A DNA stretch of 64,000 nt. It comes from Serratia sp. M24T3 (GTDB taxonomy: Bacteria; Pseudomonadota; Gammaproteobacteria; Enterobacterales; Enterobacteriaceae). The notes beneath the pieces were generated by a model that did no database searches, was not told the DNA's origin, and saw nothing but the letters and a program-made list of their open reading frames with translations. The position numbers were made by a program, and so were the translations under genes. The stretch covers positions 62,001-126,000 of the forward strand of contig NZ_AJHJ01000005.1 in assembly GCF_000257645.1 (NCBI RefSeq), given 5' to 3'. Within the stretch, counting starts at the first letter, position 1, and each line of letters opens with the position of its first letter. This document shows, piece after piece, positions 1 to 6,817 of this stretch.

Positions 1-112
1 AATATATTATGTTGCGAAATAGAATAGGATTAAGAACCTTCTGTTCAAAATATACAGCTTAAAGCAAGAAAAACTTCTCTAATAATTTTTTTCCACAGCA
101 TGATTTTAAATA

Positions 113-332
113 ATGAGCCAAATATCTTTCTTAAATATCAATGCAAAAGATGAATATGAATTTAGAAATTTAGACGTTTTTAAATATGATGAATACTCTT
201 CAAAAGGATGTTGCCACTTAGCGCGAAAAATGAGATCGTTCATCTAGATAGGATTGAAGTCGATATCATTTTAAAGAAACAGGTGAGGATGTCGATCCTT
301 ATAAATGGGCAGAAATGTTAGAAATTTCATAA
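113..332 (+). pseudogene. decayed small ORF, spread over several frames
   Basis: An ATG at 113 opens 44 codons (beginning MSQISFLNINAKDEYEF) and stops at TAG 245-247. Coding-like sequence then continues in another frame (roughly NEIVHLDRIEVDI) and finally in a third frame that ends EDVDPYKWAEMLEIS at TAA 330-332. Together this looks like a gene of about 70 codons broken by frameshifts. It lies just upstream of an intact AT-rich membrane-protein gene. No family is recognised. A remnant of an accessory gene is plausible, but function cannot be stated. Confidence 0.3.
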
Positions 333-365
333 TTAATGCATATAAAATTAAAAGGAAATATAATC

Positions 366-995
366 ATGGAAGAAATTTTATCACCACTGGTTAAGTATAT
401 AATTCCATTTATTACTACATTAATCGCTGTTGTTGCATTATTCAAAGGTTGGGTTTTTCCAAGCGACCGTCTTTTTGATAAACAAAAAAAATTAAGTAAG
501 TTTTCATATGAGCTTTATAAAATATCAGGGGAAGAGCATCTTAAAGAACTTTCAGTTGAATATGGTTATGCTGCAATAACTAAAGAGTTGTTTCTTACGA
601 AAGCACAACGCATAGCACTAATTAAAAGTAAAGATCCTACTCGCGATATAGATTTATTTAGAAAGTGTAGTAGCTTACTGACTATAAGACCTTCCCCCCT
701 TTCATTTGAGTGGAAGGCACCAAGGCATAAATTTAAATTATATCGAGGATTAGTTGAGCTAGTGAGGGTGACCTTATATTTTGGCGGAGCTTATTTAGCT
801 ACTCTCCCACTAACATTCAATGTCTTACTACCAGAAAGAGCTTATGCGAAATTCTTAACATTGAGTTTACTTAATAAATGGCTATTGGTCTTGTATATAG
901 TCTCTGTAGGTGCTGGAGTAGCTTTGACTAGTTTGCACGGGTTATCTAAACTAACATTCGCCAGAGAGCTAAGAAAGCGACATCTAACATATTGA
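366..995 (+). CDS. uncharacterised membrane protein
   Basis: Unknown protein of 209 residues. The start at 366 is preferred over an in-frame ATG at 336 because an AAAGGA-type ribosome site sits about 10 bases upstream of it. There is a hydrophobic segment near the N-terminus (about residues 8-30, containing IIPFITTLIAVVALF). A charged Lys/Arg-rich middle follows, then two hydrophobic segments near the C-terminus (about 130-155 and 170-195). The expected topology is an inner-membrane protein with a cytoplasmic central domain. Base composition is clearly more AT-rich than the core genes downstream, which with the decayed ORF before it suggests recently acquired DNA. No family recognised. Confidence 0.6.
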   Translation: MEEILSPLVKYIIPFITTLIAVVALFKGWVFPSDRLFDKQKKLSKFSYELYKISGEEHLKELSVEYGYAAITKELFLTKAQRIALIKSKDPTRDIDLFRKCSSLLTIRPSPLSFEWKAPRHKFKLYRGLVELVRVTLYFGGAYLATLPLTFNVLLPERAYAKFLTLSLLNKWLLVLYIVSVGAGVALTSLHGLSKLTFARELRKRHLTY

Positions 996-1194
996 TTACT
1001 ATAGTTCTATTGCCAATAATGAGTAACCTTGTCTTATAATGCATCGATTATAATGGCCGAGATTCAGCTTCGATATTTTTTAATTATTTATTTATAACGA
1101 ATAATTGCAGAATTATCCTGAGGTTTCCACTAATTTTCATATTCGGTCTTTTTAAAGCATGATGTACTCTTTCCCCTTTGTATCAAGCTATTTG

Positions 1195-1449
1195 TTAGTC
1201 ATTTTTGAACCATTGAGGTAATTGATTAGCCGCGAGCTTAATAGTTCTGTATTGCTCCAATTCAAGCCGTTCGCGTCTAACTGTGATTTTGATGGCACGG
1301 ATAAGCGCGAGATGCTTGATTACATTGAATGCACCGGCAATGGCCGATGGTTCGAGCCACCAATCGATTAAGGTTGAATGTTCAGATGAAAATGCTGGAA
1401 AATATTGATTGGGGAATGCAGGTAAATAATCCGAAGGGGCAGTATTCAT
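1195..1449 (-). CDS. uncharacterised small protein
   Basis: Small ORF of about 84 residues read leftward from ATG 1449; a GTG one codon earlier is also possible. It has a Trp/Phe-rich N-terminal half (IDWWLEPSAIAGAFNVIKHL) and a basic helical second half (RAIKITVRRERLELEQYR). I do not recognise the family. It follows the ymgB-like gene on the same strand with a gap of about 40 bases, so they may be co-transcribed. Its start codon lies inside one arm of a perfect 12-bp inverted repeat (1447-1482), so in the mRNA the start would be sequestered in a hairpin. The organised sequence supports a gene, but no homologue is named. Confidence 0.4.
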   Translation of the reverse strand: MNTAPSDYLPAFPNQYFPAFSSEHSTLIDWWLEPSAIAGAFNVIKHLALIRAIKITVRRERLELEQYRTIKLAANQLPQWFKND

Positions 1450-1482
1450 CACAAGGTATACGACTAATCCTACCTTGTGATG
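1447..1482 (-). promoter_or_regulatory. perfect 12-bp inverted repeat over a start codon
   Basis: CATCACAAGGTA at 1447-1458 and its exact complement TACCTTGTGATG at 1471-1482 are separated by 12 bases. Read leftward, the second arm ends in the ATG of the downstream small ORF, and the loop holds a GGA that could be part of its ribosome site. No T-run follows, so this is not a standard terminator. It could be a translational hairpin or a protein-binding operator. Confidence 0.45.
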
Positions 1483-1489
1483 TGTGTCA

Positions 1490-1735
1490 TCATATCAAAT
1501 CATCTGGAGTGCGATAGACCACGTGTTCAAGTGCGTTGCGGAAGATATCTGACTGTACGACATCTTTTTCTGTCTCTAAACGCTCAAGAAGTTTGATCAT
1601 AATGGCCTTGTTGTTTACCAACCGTCCGCTCGATGCTAATTCTATTTTTATGTCCTGGATAACATCCGATTCGCTTATGTAGACTGTGGAATTGAAACGG
1701 GATCCACCTAACTCGACGCTGTTTATTTGAGACAT
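1490..1735 (-). CDS. YmgB/AriR-family biofilm and stress connector protein
   Basis: Small protein of 81 residues. The central stretch VNNKAIMIKLLERLETEKD, followed by VVQSDIFRNALEHVVYRTPDDL, matches the YmgB/AriR fold (compare VNNKNIILSLIHSLE in E. coli AriR). In E. coli these proteins are made from ycgZ-ymgA-ariR-ymgC, are repressed by the MerR-type regulator BluR, and act through the Rcs phosphorelay to reduce curli and raise colanic acid and acid resistance. The start at 1735 is chosen because it begins the conserved region and has an AGGG ribosome site about 10 bases upstream; an in-frame ATG at 1786 would lie in the terminator-like leader. A BluR/MlrA-type operator and a leader hairpin lie upstream. 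Confidence 0.7.
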   Translation of the reverse strand: MSQINSVELGGSRFNSTVYISESDVIQDIKIELASSGRLVNNKAIMIKLLERLETEKDVVQSDIFRNALEHVVYRTPDDLI

Positions 1736-1756
1736 GTTTGTAACCCTATAAGTATC

Positions 1757-1802
1757 AAAAAAAATACCACTGAAGATGGAAATCAAATAGCACCTTCAGT
1801 GG
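1757..1802 (-). terminator. leader terminator or sRNA 3' end upstream of the ymgB-like gene
   Basis: Read leftward, CCACTGAAG (1802-1794) pairs perfectly with CTTCAGTGG (1775-1767). It is followed at once by a run of eight T (ATTTTTTTT, 1765-1757). This is a strong intrinsic-terminator shape lying between the putative operator (1847-1880) and the ymgB-like start at 1735. It could attenuate that gene or end a short independent RNA. Confidence 0.6.
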
Positions 1803-1846
1803 CAATGCAAAGCATCTTCGTTACTTGCCCCAGAGGAGCACTTGGT

Positions 1847-1880
1847 AAAGTTATACAAAAAATCTTAGTTGTACAACTTT
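1847..1880 (-). promoter_or_regulatory. MlrA/BluR-type (MerR family) operator and overlapping promoter
   Basis: AAAGTTATACA (1847-1857), 12 bases, then TGTACAACTTT (1870-1880). The published MlrA box is AAAATTGTACA-N12-TGTACAATTTT, so the spacing is identical and each arm differs by one or two bases. BluR, a MlrA paralogue, represses the E. coli ymgB operon. Read leftward, TTGTAC (1876-1871), 15 bases and TATAAC can serve as -35/-10 elements within the box, which would fit repression. The assignment to BluR or MlrA is inference. Confidence 0.55.
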
Positions 1881-1937
1881 AGGTGGGGCATTTTGTGCTA
1901 ATTAACTTTTCTTAAACGAAATCCCAAGTTTGTTAAG

Positions 1938-2210
1938 TTAACTGAAATTAAAGGGGTTTTCGTCCATCGAAAATATGCGAGATGTGGCCAGTTTTTCTTG
2001 ACTAGTACAATGTCCACGCAGATTGCTGTCAGTTAATACTTCGACGAGTTCCTCGATAAGGCTTGAATTGATAATTATTCTCATTAAGGTTTTAGCCCTT
2101 GAATGTTGGAAAACCAAATCTGTACCGCAAATAAAAAATACAAAATGTTCTACGCTAACAATGTTGTAAGTTAATACCGCCGTAACAAGCTGCAATAGAC
2201 AGTTTTTCAT
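1938..2210 (-). CDS. doubtful ORF in a 360-base gap
   Basis: An open frame of 90 codons leftward from ATG 2210. It has no clear ribosome site, no recognised domain and no membrane or signal sequence beyond a weakly hydrophobic N-terminus. It is divergent from the gene at 2244. Nothing else is seen in 1881-2243 except AT-rich sequence. It may be non-coding; it is listed because it is the only long frame there. Confidence 0.15.
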   Translation of the reverse strand: MKNCLLQLVTAVLTYNIVSVEHFVFFICGTDLVFQHSRAKTLMRIIINSSLIEELVEVLTDSNLRGHCTSQEKLATSRIFSMDENPFNFS

Positions 2211-2243
2211 CGTGCGATTTTCTCATCCAAAAGGAACTGAAAA

Positions 2244-2513
2244 ATGAGCGAAGCAATGTTTGAACAGGCTCCATTACAACTGCTGACGCAGTTTGGGTTG
2301 GGTGATAAAGTCACATTAGTCAGTTTTCCCGTGGGTATTCCGCCAGTTAGTTATCGGCTGGAGGCATTGATTACCGAGGCTTACGACGGTAATTTCGAGG
2401 GTGAAATAACAAAAGTGATCCCATTGGGGCGCGAAGAGTTTCAGCTGCATCACTTCCAGCCCGGCGGCCATGTGGAGTTTCGGAGCGGGAATATTCTGGG
2501 AAACGCACCATAA
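2244..2513 (+). CDS. uncharacterised small cytoplasmic protein
   Basis: Protein of 89 residues with a good ribosome site (AAGGA, about 9 bases before the ATG). It is acidic, has no signal peptide or membrane segment, and contains alternating hydrophobic stretches typical of a small beta-rich fold (KVTLVSFPVGIPPVSYRLEA). I do not recognise the family. The next gene is a lipoprotein about 200 bases downstream on the same strand, with no convincing gene between them. Confidence 0.5.
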   Translation: MSEAMFEQAPLQLLTQFGLGDKVTLVSFPVGIPPVSYRLEALITEAYDGNFEGEITKVIPLGREEFQLHHFQPGGHVEFRSGNILGNAP

Positions 2514-2716
2514 GAGAATTTTAAATTTTCAACTTCCGTTACATTACACTTCTTCTTTATTCGCTGTGCTGACGGTAGCCTTATCTGTGTTGGCACAGCT
2601 GAAATCAGATACCGCTGATTTATGCGCAACCACTACTCTGCCACGGTTTAGCTCTGTAACTTTATATCGCTACATTGGCGATGGATTCATCTTGGTTAAT
2701 TCGTGGAGGCTTAAAA

Positions 2717-3112
2717 GTGCGAAAGTTTATACTTGTTTGTGCTGCATTGGTGTTGGCGGGCTGTTCTGCTGGTCCTTATGAACCCACGCAGCAGGTGTTG
2801 CAAGCCTATGCTAGTCAAAAACCCGGTACCACTAAAATTCGCGTTCATCGCCAACCGCAGATTGCGGGGTCCATCCTCGACGAAAGCTGTCCTTTGATCG
2901 TATATATGGATAACAAAGAAGTTGCCGGGCTGCAGAAAAATCAGTACGCGGATCTCTATGTGCCTAACGGTACTCATAGTCTGAAAGTGAAGTTTTCATG
3001 TGCTATCACACCGCTAGATAAAGCTATGACCATACAACTGGACGGTACGCCGCAAACTTATGAAACAGGGTTGAATAGCGCACAACGTTACAGTTTGACA
3101 AGAGTGAATTAA
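2717..3112 (+). CDS. small predicted lipoprotein, DUF2846-like
   Basis: A 131-residue lipoprotein. The GTG at 2717 is chosen because GGAGG lies 7 bases upstream and it gives a classic type II signal (VRKFILVCAALVLAGCSAG, lipobox LAGC, lipidated Cys about residue 17). The residue after the Cys is Ser, which favours outer-membrane sorting. The mature part has the layout of DUF2846-type lipoproteins: a basic strand (KIRVHRQPQIAGS), a short 'DNKEVAGL' turn and a 'PNGTHSLKVKF' strand. That family call rests on pattern only. idi follows 4 bases later, so the two may share a transcript. Confidence 0.65.
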   Translation: MRKFILVCAALVLAGCSAGPYEPTQQVLQAYASQKPGTTKIRVHRQPQIAGSILDESCPLIVYMDNKEVAGLQKNQYADLYVPNGTHSLKVKFSCAITPLDKAMTIQLDGTPQTYETGLNSAQRYSLTRVN

Positions 3113-3116
3113 AGTT

Positions 3117-3686
3117 ATGTCCCTGATGATTCAAAATAATGTGCTAGAAGAACGGCTGATTCTGGTTGACGAACATGATAATAATGTCGGAGTCGGTACC
3201 AAGCTGCAGGTTCACCGCCAGGGTGCGCTGCATCGTGCTTTCTCGGTGTTTATTTTTGATAGTCAGGGACGATTAATGCTGCAGCAGCGGGCTAGTGGCA
3301 AGTATCACTCTGGCGGATTGTGGACAAACTCCTGCTGCGGGCATCCTCGTCCCGGTGAAAGTAACCATGCAGCCTCTACGCGCCGGCTGTTTGAGGAGAT
3401 GGGGTTTACCTGCGAACTTAACGAGGTTGATCAAATTCTTTATCGCGTAGACGTGTCCAACGGTCTGGTGGAAAATGAATATAATCATACTTTTATTGGC
3501 TCATTCGACCAGATGCCAAATCTGAACCCGGAAGAAGCTGAAGGATGGAAATGGATGCGGGTGGCTGACGTTTTCACCGCCATCAAGCAAAACCCTGCGC
3601 ACTTCACTGCCTGGTTTAAAGTCATTCTGGCACATTTTGGTGATGAAACTATTCAACAGTGGGCCGATCGCTATCGTTCAGCATAA
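3117..3686 (+). CDS. idi: isopentenyl-diphosphate delta-isomerase, type I
   Basis: Converts isopentenyl diphosphate to dimethylallyl diphosphate, balancing the two C5 precursors of isoprenoids such as ubiquinone and undecaprenyl phosphate. The 189-residue protein (E. coli Idi is 182) carries the Nudix-type core: the catalytic cysteine motif TNSCCGHPRPGES about residue 70, and the catalytic glutamate in NEYNHTF about residue 120. Metal-binding His and Glu residues flank these motifs. The start at 3117 gives an N-terminus slightly longer than E. coli's; the ATG at 3126 is an alternative. The 3' end overlaps the convergent S51 peptidase gene by 38 bases. Confidence 0.9.
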   Translation: MSLMIQNNVLEERLILVDEHDNNVGVGTKLQVHRQGALHRAFSVFIFDSQGRLMLQQRASGKYHSGGLWTNSCCGHPRPGESNHAASTRRLFEEMGFTCELNEVDQILYRVDVSNGLVENEYNHTFIGSFDQMPNLNPEEAEGWKWMRVADVFTAIKQNPAHFTAWFKVILAHFGDETIQQWADRYRSA

Positions 3687-4365
3687 TCAGCGACTTGCCG
3701 TCTTTAGCTGAGTCGGTGGTGATGATGCCATGCAATTTACCATCGCGGAAATGCAAGGCCACGCCATCATCAGCGGCATAGGCCGGAAAGATACTCTGCT
3801 CTTTTTGCAGATTGGTAAATGACTCTTCTCGTCCTTCTTCCGATCCAAAATGCGGGCACATTACGCCGGTGATAAGCCCCATTCCAGGTATCAGCGAATA
3901 GCCTCCACCAGAATCGGAATGCCCCAAATCAAACCAGCAAATCGCGCCCGCGCTGACGCCACATAATACTGTGCCGTGACGCATGGCGGATTTGAGTTGC
4001 TGGTCGATGGAAAATTCGCGCCACACTGCCAGCATGGCGCGGGTATTGCCACCCGCTACAAAGATGACGTCGGCCTGCGAGATGAGTTCATCTATTTGTT
4101 TAACGGTATGGTAGGGCGCTCGAAATAGTGAAAGGATTTGTACCTTGTGCCCAGCAGAAACAAATTTTTTCTCAAACTGCTCGATTCTTTCCGGCACGTC
4201 TCCACTTGCGGTAGAGATGTAAAGTATCTGCGGATCGTCTTTATTCGTTAAGGATAGAATATAGGCGTCGATAGGCGTGATTTGCTGTAAATCTGCCTCA
4301 GTTTCACCGCCGATGGCCACAATGTTTGCCTGAATGGCTACAGCATTTTCAGAGTTTGCTTCCAT
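3649..4365 (-). CDS. peptidase S51 family protein (PepE/cyanophycinase-like)
   Basis: Serine peptidase of the S51 family, which includes aspartyl dipeptidase PepE and cyanophycinase. The nucleophile elbow is GVSAGAICWF (Ser about residue 125), preceded by the substrate-pocket motif GGNTRAML. A conserved CPHF with catalytic-type His follows. About 238 residues, close to PepE (229). The start at 4365 is preferred because AGAGG lies 6 bases upstream; in-frame ATGs at 4392 and 4401 lack such a site. The similarity is to the uncharacterised S51 branch rather than clear PepE, so the substrate is left open. It is cytoplasmic and converges with idi. Confidence 0.75.
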   Translation of the reverse strand: MEANSENAVAIQANIVAIGGETEADLQQITPIDAYILSLTNKDDPQILYISTASGDVPERIEQFEKKFVSAGHKVQILSLFRAPYHTVKQIDELISQADVIFVAGGNTRAMLAVWREFSIDQQLKSAMRHGTVLCGVSAGAICWFDLGHSDSGGGYSLIPGMGLITGVMCPHFGSEEGREESFTNLQKEQSIFPAYAADDGVALHFRDGKLHGIITTDSAKDGKSLIMLNDSDRPTVE

Positions 4366-4448
4366 CTTGACCTCTTTTAAAGTAAATCGCATATCCTTCA
4401 CTATAATAGAAAATTCGGAATTCTATTGTCGCCAGAGGAGCAAAGAGT

Positions 4449-5147
4449 ATGCGCTATATCCTCTTCGCGTTAATTATATTGACTGCAGGAGTCATGTTTT
4501 TCCCCAGACTCTCGCAACAATTGCCTCCGCAATACAATCCTTTCACGCCGTTATCCGTTACTGATCCCCCTGGGCTGATTACTCAGTATAAACTCAGACG
4601 ATTAAGTAAAAATCCTGACGCCTGTCTAGCCGTTCTCAACCGGGCGCAGTCTGATGGATTCCTGAGTTTTCAAACTGTCGGTGATACTTCTGGGCAGTGT
4701 CCGCTGACGGGCGCAGTGCGCATTCGCAATTTTGGTAAAGTCTCACTTAGTTCAAGCTTTCTGGCCAGTTGTCCATTAGCGGTAAGCACCACCATGTTTG
4801 TTGCCCAGGCGGCAGCGCCGCTTGCCGATAGCCTGCTGGGGCAAAAACTGGTACGTCTCGATCATCTTGGAAGTTTTGCCTGTCGCAATGTTTACCATCG
4901 AGCACAGGGCCGATTGAGTGAGCATGCCACCGCTGATGCATTAGACCTCGCGGGATTTAAAATGTCTGCAGGAGAAACTATTGGCGTTGCCAGAGGCTGG
5001 AAAAAAGAGGGGAAAGAGTCGAGTTATTTGCATCAGGTATTCAGCGAGGGCTGCCCGTTTTTTGGCAACATCATCGGGCCTGACTATAACGCAGCGCATG
5101 CCAATCATTTTCATCTCGGCATGCACTGGTTTGGTTTTTGTCGCTGA
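4449..5147 (+). CDS. extensin-like C-terminal domain protein
   Basis: A 232-residue protein anchored or exported by an N-terminal hydrophobic segment (MRYILFALIILTAGVMFF). The body matches the extensin-like C-terminal domain (PF06904): four spaced Cys residues and the core GRLSEHATADALDLAGF, then a C-terminal HANHFHLGMHWFG. The His/Asp pattern recalls the metal site of VanY/MepA-type peptidases, so a periplasmic peptidoglycan or peptide hydrolase is possible, but no activity is established here. AGAGGAG precedes the ATG. It starts divergently from the S51 peptidase and converges with the M20 amidohydrolase. Confidence 0.75.
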   Translation: MRYILFALIILTAGVMFFPRLSQQLPPQYNPFTPLSVTDPPGLITQYKLRRLSKNPDACLAVLNRAQSDGFLSFQTVGDTSGQCPLTGAVRIRNFGKVSLSSSFLASCPLAVSTTMFVAQAAAPLADSLLGQKLVRLDHLGSFACRNVYHRAQGRLSEHATADALDLAGFKMSAGETIGVARGWKKEGKESSYLHQVFSEGCPFFGNIIGPDYNAAHANHFHLGMHWFGFCR

Positions 5148-5158
5148 GTTAATGAAAC

Positions 5159-6337
5159 TTACCTGGCCAGGTAGCGTTCGACTAAACGGGTCCAGTAAGC
5201 CACGCCAAACGGCAAGCTTTCATCATTAAAGTTGTAGGCCGGGTTGTGCAGTACCGCACTGTTACCGTTACCCAGGCGCAAGAAACAGCCCGGTTTCTGT
5301 TGCAGGAAATAGGCAAAGTCTTCGCTGCCAGAAATCGGTGGCAGGTCGGCGACGACATTCTCTTCACCCAGTAATTCCTGAGCAACCAGCGTAGCGAATT
5401 CAGTTTCCTGCTGGTGGTTGACCAATACAGGGTAACCAGGAACATAGTCAATCTCTGCGCGAGCCCCGTAACCTTCAGCGTGACTGGTTACCAGCGACTT
5501 GATGCGGTCTTCCAGAATCTTGCGCACGCCGGGTTCAAACGAGCGCACGCTCATTTCCAGACGAGCCGAATCAGGAATAACATTGGCCGCGAAGCCTGAG
5601 TGCAGGGAACCAATGGTGATGACCGCAGTCTCATTAGGGTCAATATTGCGCGAGATTATGCTTTGCAGCGCCACGACCAGGCTGCTGGCGACCAAAATGG
5701 GGTCAACCGTCATGTGTGGACGAGCCGCATGGCCGCCTTTGCCGTGGATTGTGATGTTAACGGTGTCGCAGGCCGCCATAAACGGACCGGGGCGGAACAT
5801 CATCTTACCCACCGGATAACCCGGGTGATTGTGAAGGCCATACACCGCGTCGCATGGGAAGCGGTCAAACAGGCCTTCAGCCAACATGCGTTCAGCGCCG
5901 CTGTTGAAACCGATTTCTTCAGCCGGTTGGAAAATCAGATGCACGGTACCGGAAAAGTTACGGCTGCGTGCCAGCTGTTCAGCCGCGCCCAACAACATCG
6001 TGGTGTGGCCATCATGGCCGCAGGCGTGCATTTTCCCGCTGTTCTGGCTGGCGTAGGCCAAACCGGTTTGCTCGTCGATAGGTAACGCATCCATATCGGC
6101 ACGAATGCCGATGCTGCGAGTGCCGCTGCCTACTTTTAGTGAGCCGACCACGCCGTAGCCGCCGAGGCCAGTCGTGACTTCGAAGCCCAGCTGGTGCAGC
6201 TTTTTAGCCACCAGTTCGGCAGTTTTGGCTTCTTCGTTAGACAGTTCTGGATTTTGGTGCAGGTGTTGGCGAATTTCACGCAGGCCGGGTTCTAAATCGG
6301 CTACGTCAGCAAGGGTGCAAAGGTTTTTAGTCGTCAT
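5159..6337 (-). CDS. M20-family amidohydrolase (hippurate hydrolase-like)
   Basis: Metal-dependent hydrolase of the M20D group (hippuricase, N-acyl-amino-acid amidohydrolase, IAA-amino-acid hydrolase). It shows the classic order: HQNPELSNEE near residue 30; GIRADMDALPI; HACGHDGHTTMLLGAA with the metal-binding Cys/His; the catalytic FQPAEE; then YGLHNHP; and a C-terminal GSEDFAYF. The 392 residues match the family. The start at 6337 is chosen over an upstream ATG at 6400, which would add a non-conserved extension. The exact acyl substrate cannot be read from sequence. It ends 11 bases from the convergent extensin-like gene. Confidence 0.88.
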   Translation of the reverse strand: MTTKNLCTLADVADLEPGLREIRQHLHQNPELSNEEAKTAELVAKKLHQLGFEVTTGLGGYGVVGSLKVGSGTRSIGIRADMDALPIDEQTGLAYASQNSGKMHACGHDGHTTMLLGAAEQLARSRNFSGTVHLIFQPAEEIGFNSGAERMLAEGLFDRFPCDAVYGLHNHPGYPVGKMMFRPGPFMAACDTVNITIHGKGGHAARPHMTVDPILVASSLVVALQSIISRNIDPNETAVITIGSLHSGFAANVIPDSARLEMSVRSFEPGVRKILEDRIKSLVTSHAEGYGARAEIDYVPGYPVLVNHQQETEFATLVAQELLGEENVVADLPPISGSEDFAYFLQQKPGCFLRLGNGNSAVLHNPAYNFNDESLPFGVAYWTRLVERYLAR

Positions 6338-6817
6338 GTCTGGTGTCTTTCTCTTTATAAGAGGATTAGCCCGGTACTGCCGGGTAGGGGCGTGATGCAT
6401 AACACAGAATGCAATGTCTCTGCGCCGTTGGCAATGCCTGTGGGCGCTGGAATCGCAGGACGGATAATCACCCTGCGTCTGCTATAAATTTAAGAAGAGA
6501 ATATTGTGAAATGGCGCTGCAGGCGCAGCCTGTGGGGTGGTCGCCAAAACTTGGAAAACAGATCATACGTTATTGAACATTTAAAAGCGTAAAATGTCGG
6601 TTTTTTACACGATTATAACGTTATAAAGTGTATTGATTGGTTACCAGCTAATAAATTAGCTGCTTTTTCTTTCGCAAGCTGACACCCTATAAGAAACAGC
6701 GGACAACAAACCATTGAAGTTGATTATTATCGTATTTTCGCTGCCAGCTGTGCCTTGTGAATCTACTTGGGTTCCAGCGTCAAACTTTTCATCATTTTTC
6801 AGTCAAAAGGGAATCGG
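6338..6817. other. 480-base intergenic region upstream of the WG-repeat operon
   Basis: No coding frame is credible here. Two structures stand out: a perfect 14-bp palindrome TTATAACGTTATAA at 6613-6626, and a hairpin CAGCTAAT/ATTAGCTG at 6645-6662 followed by CTTTTT. Both lie 150-200 bases before the first WG-repeat gene and could be an operator and a leader terminator. The promoter of the M20 hydrolase must lie near 6340-6450. Confidence 0.4.
6645..6668 (+). terminator. possible leader hairpin/attenuator before the WG operon
   Basis: CAGCTAAT (6645-6652), AA, ATTAGCTG (6655-6662), then CTTTTT. The stem is AT-rich and the T-run short, so as a terminator it would be weak. No gene upstream on the plus strand needs it, which makes a role in the leader of the downstream operon more likely. 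Confidence 0.3.

Noticed and set aside
2470-2781. Open frame overlapping the genes at 2244 and 2717
   Set aside because: It overlaps the ends of two better-supported genes, lacks a ribosome site and has Cys-rich low-quality sequence.
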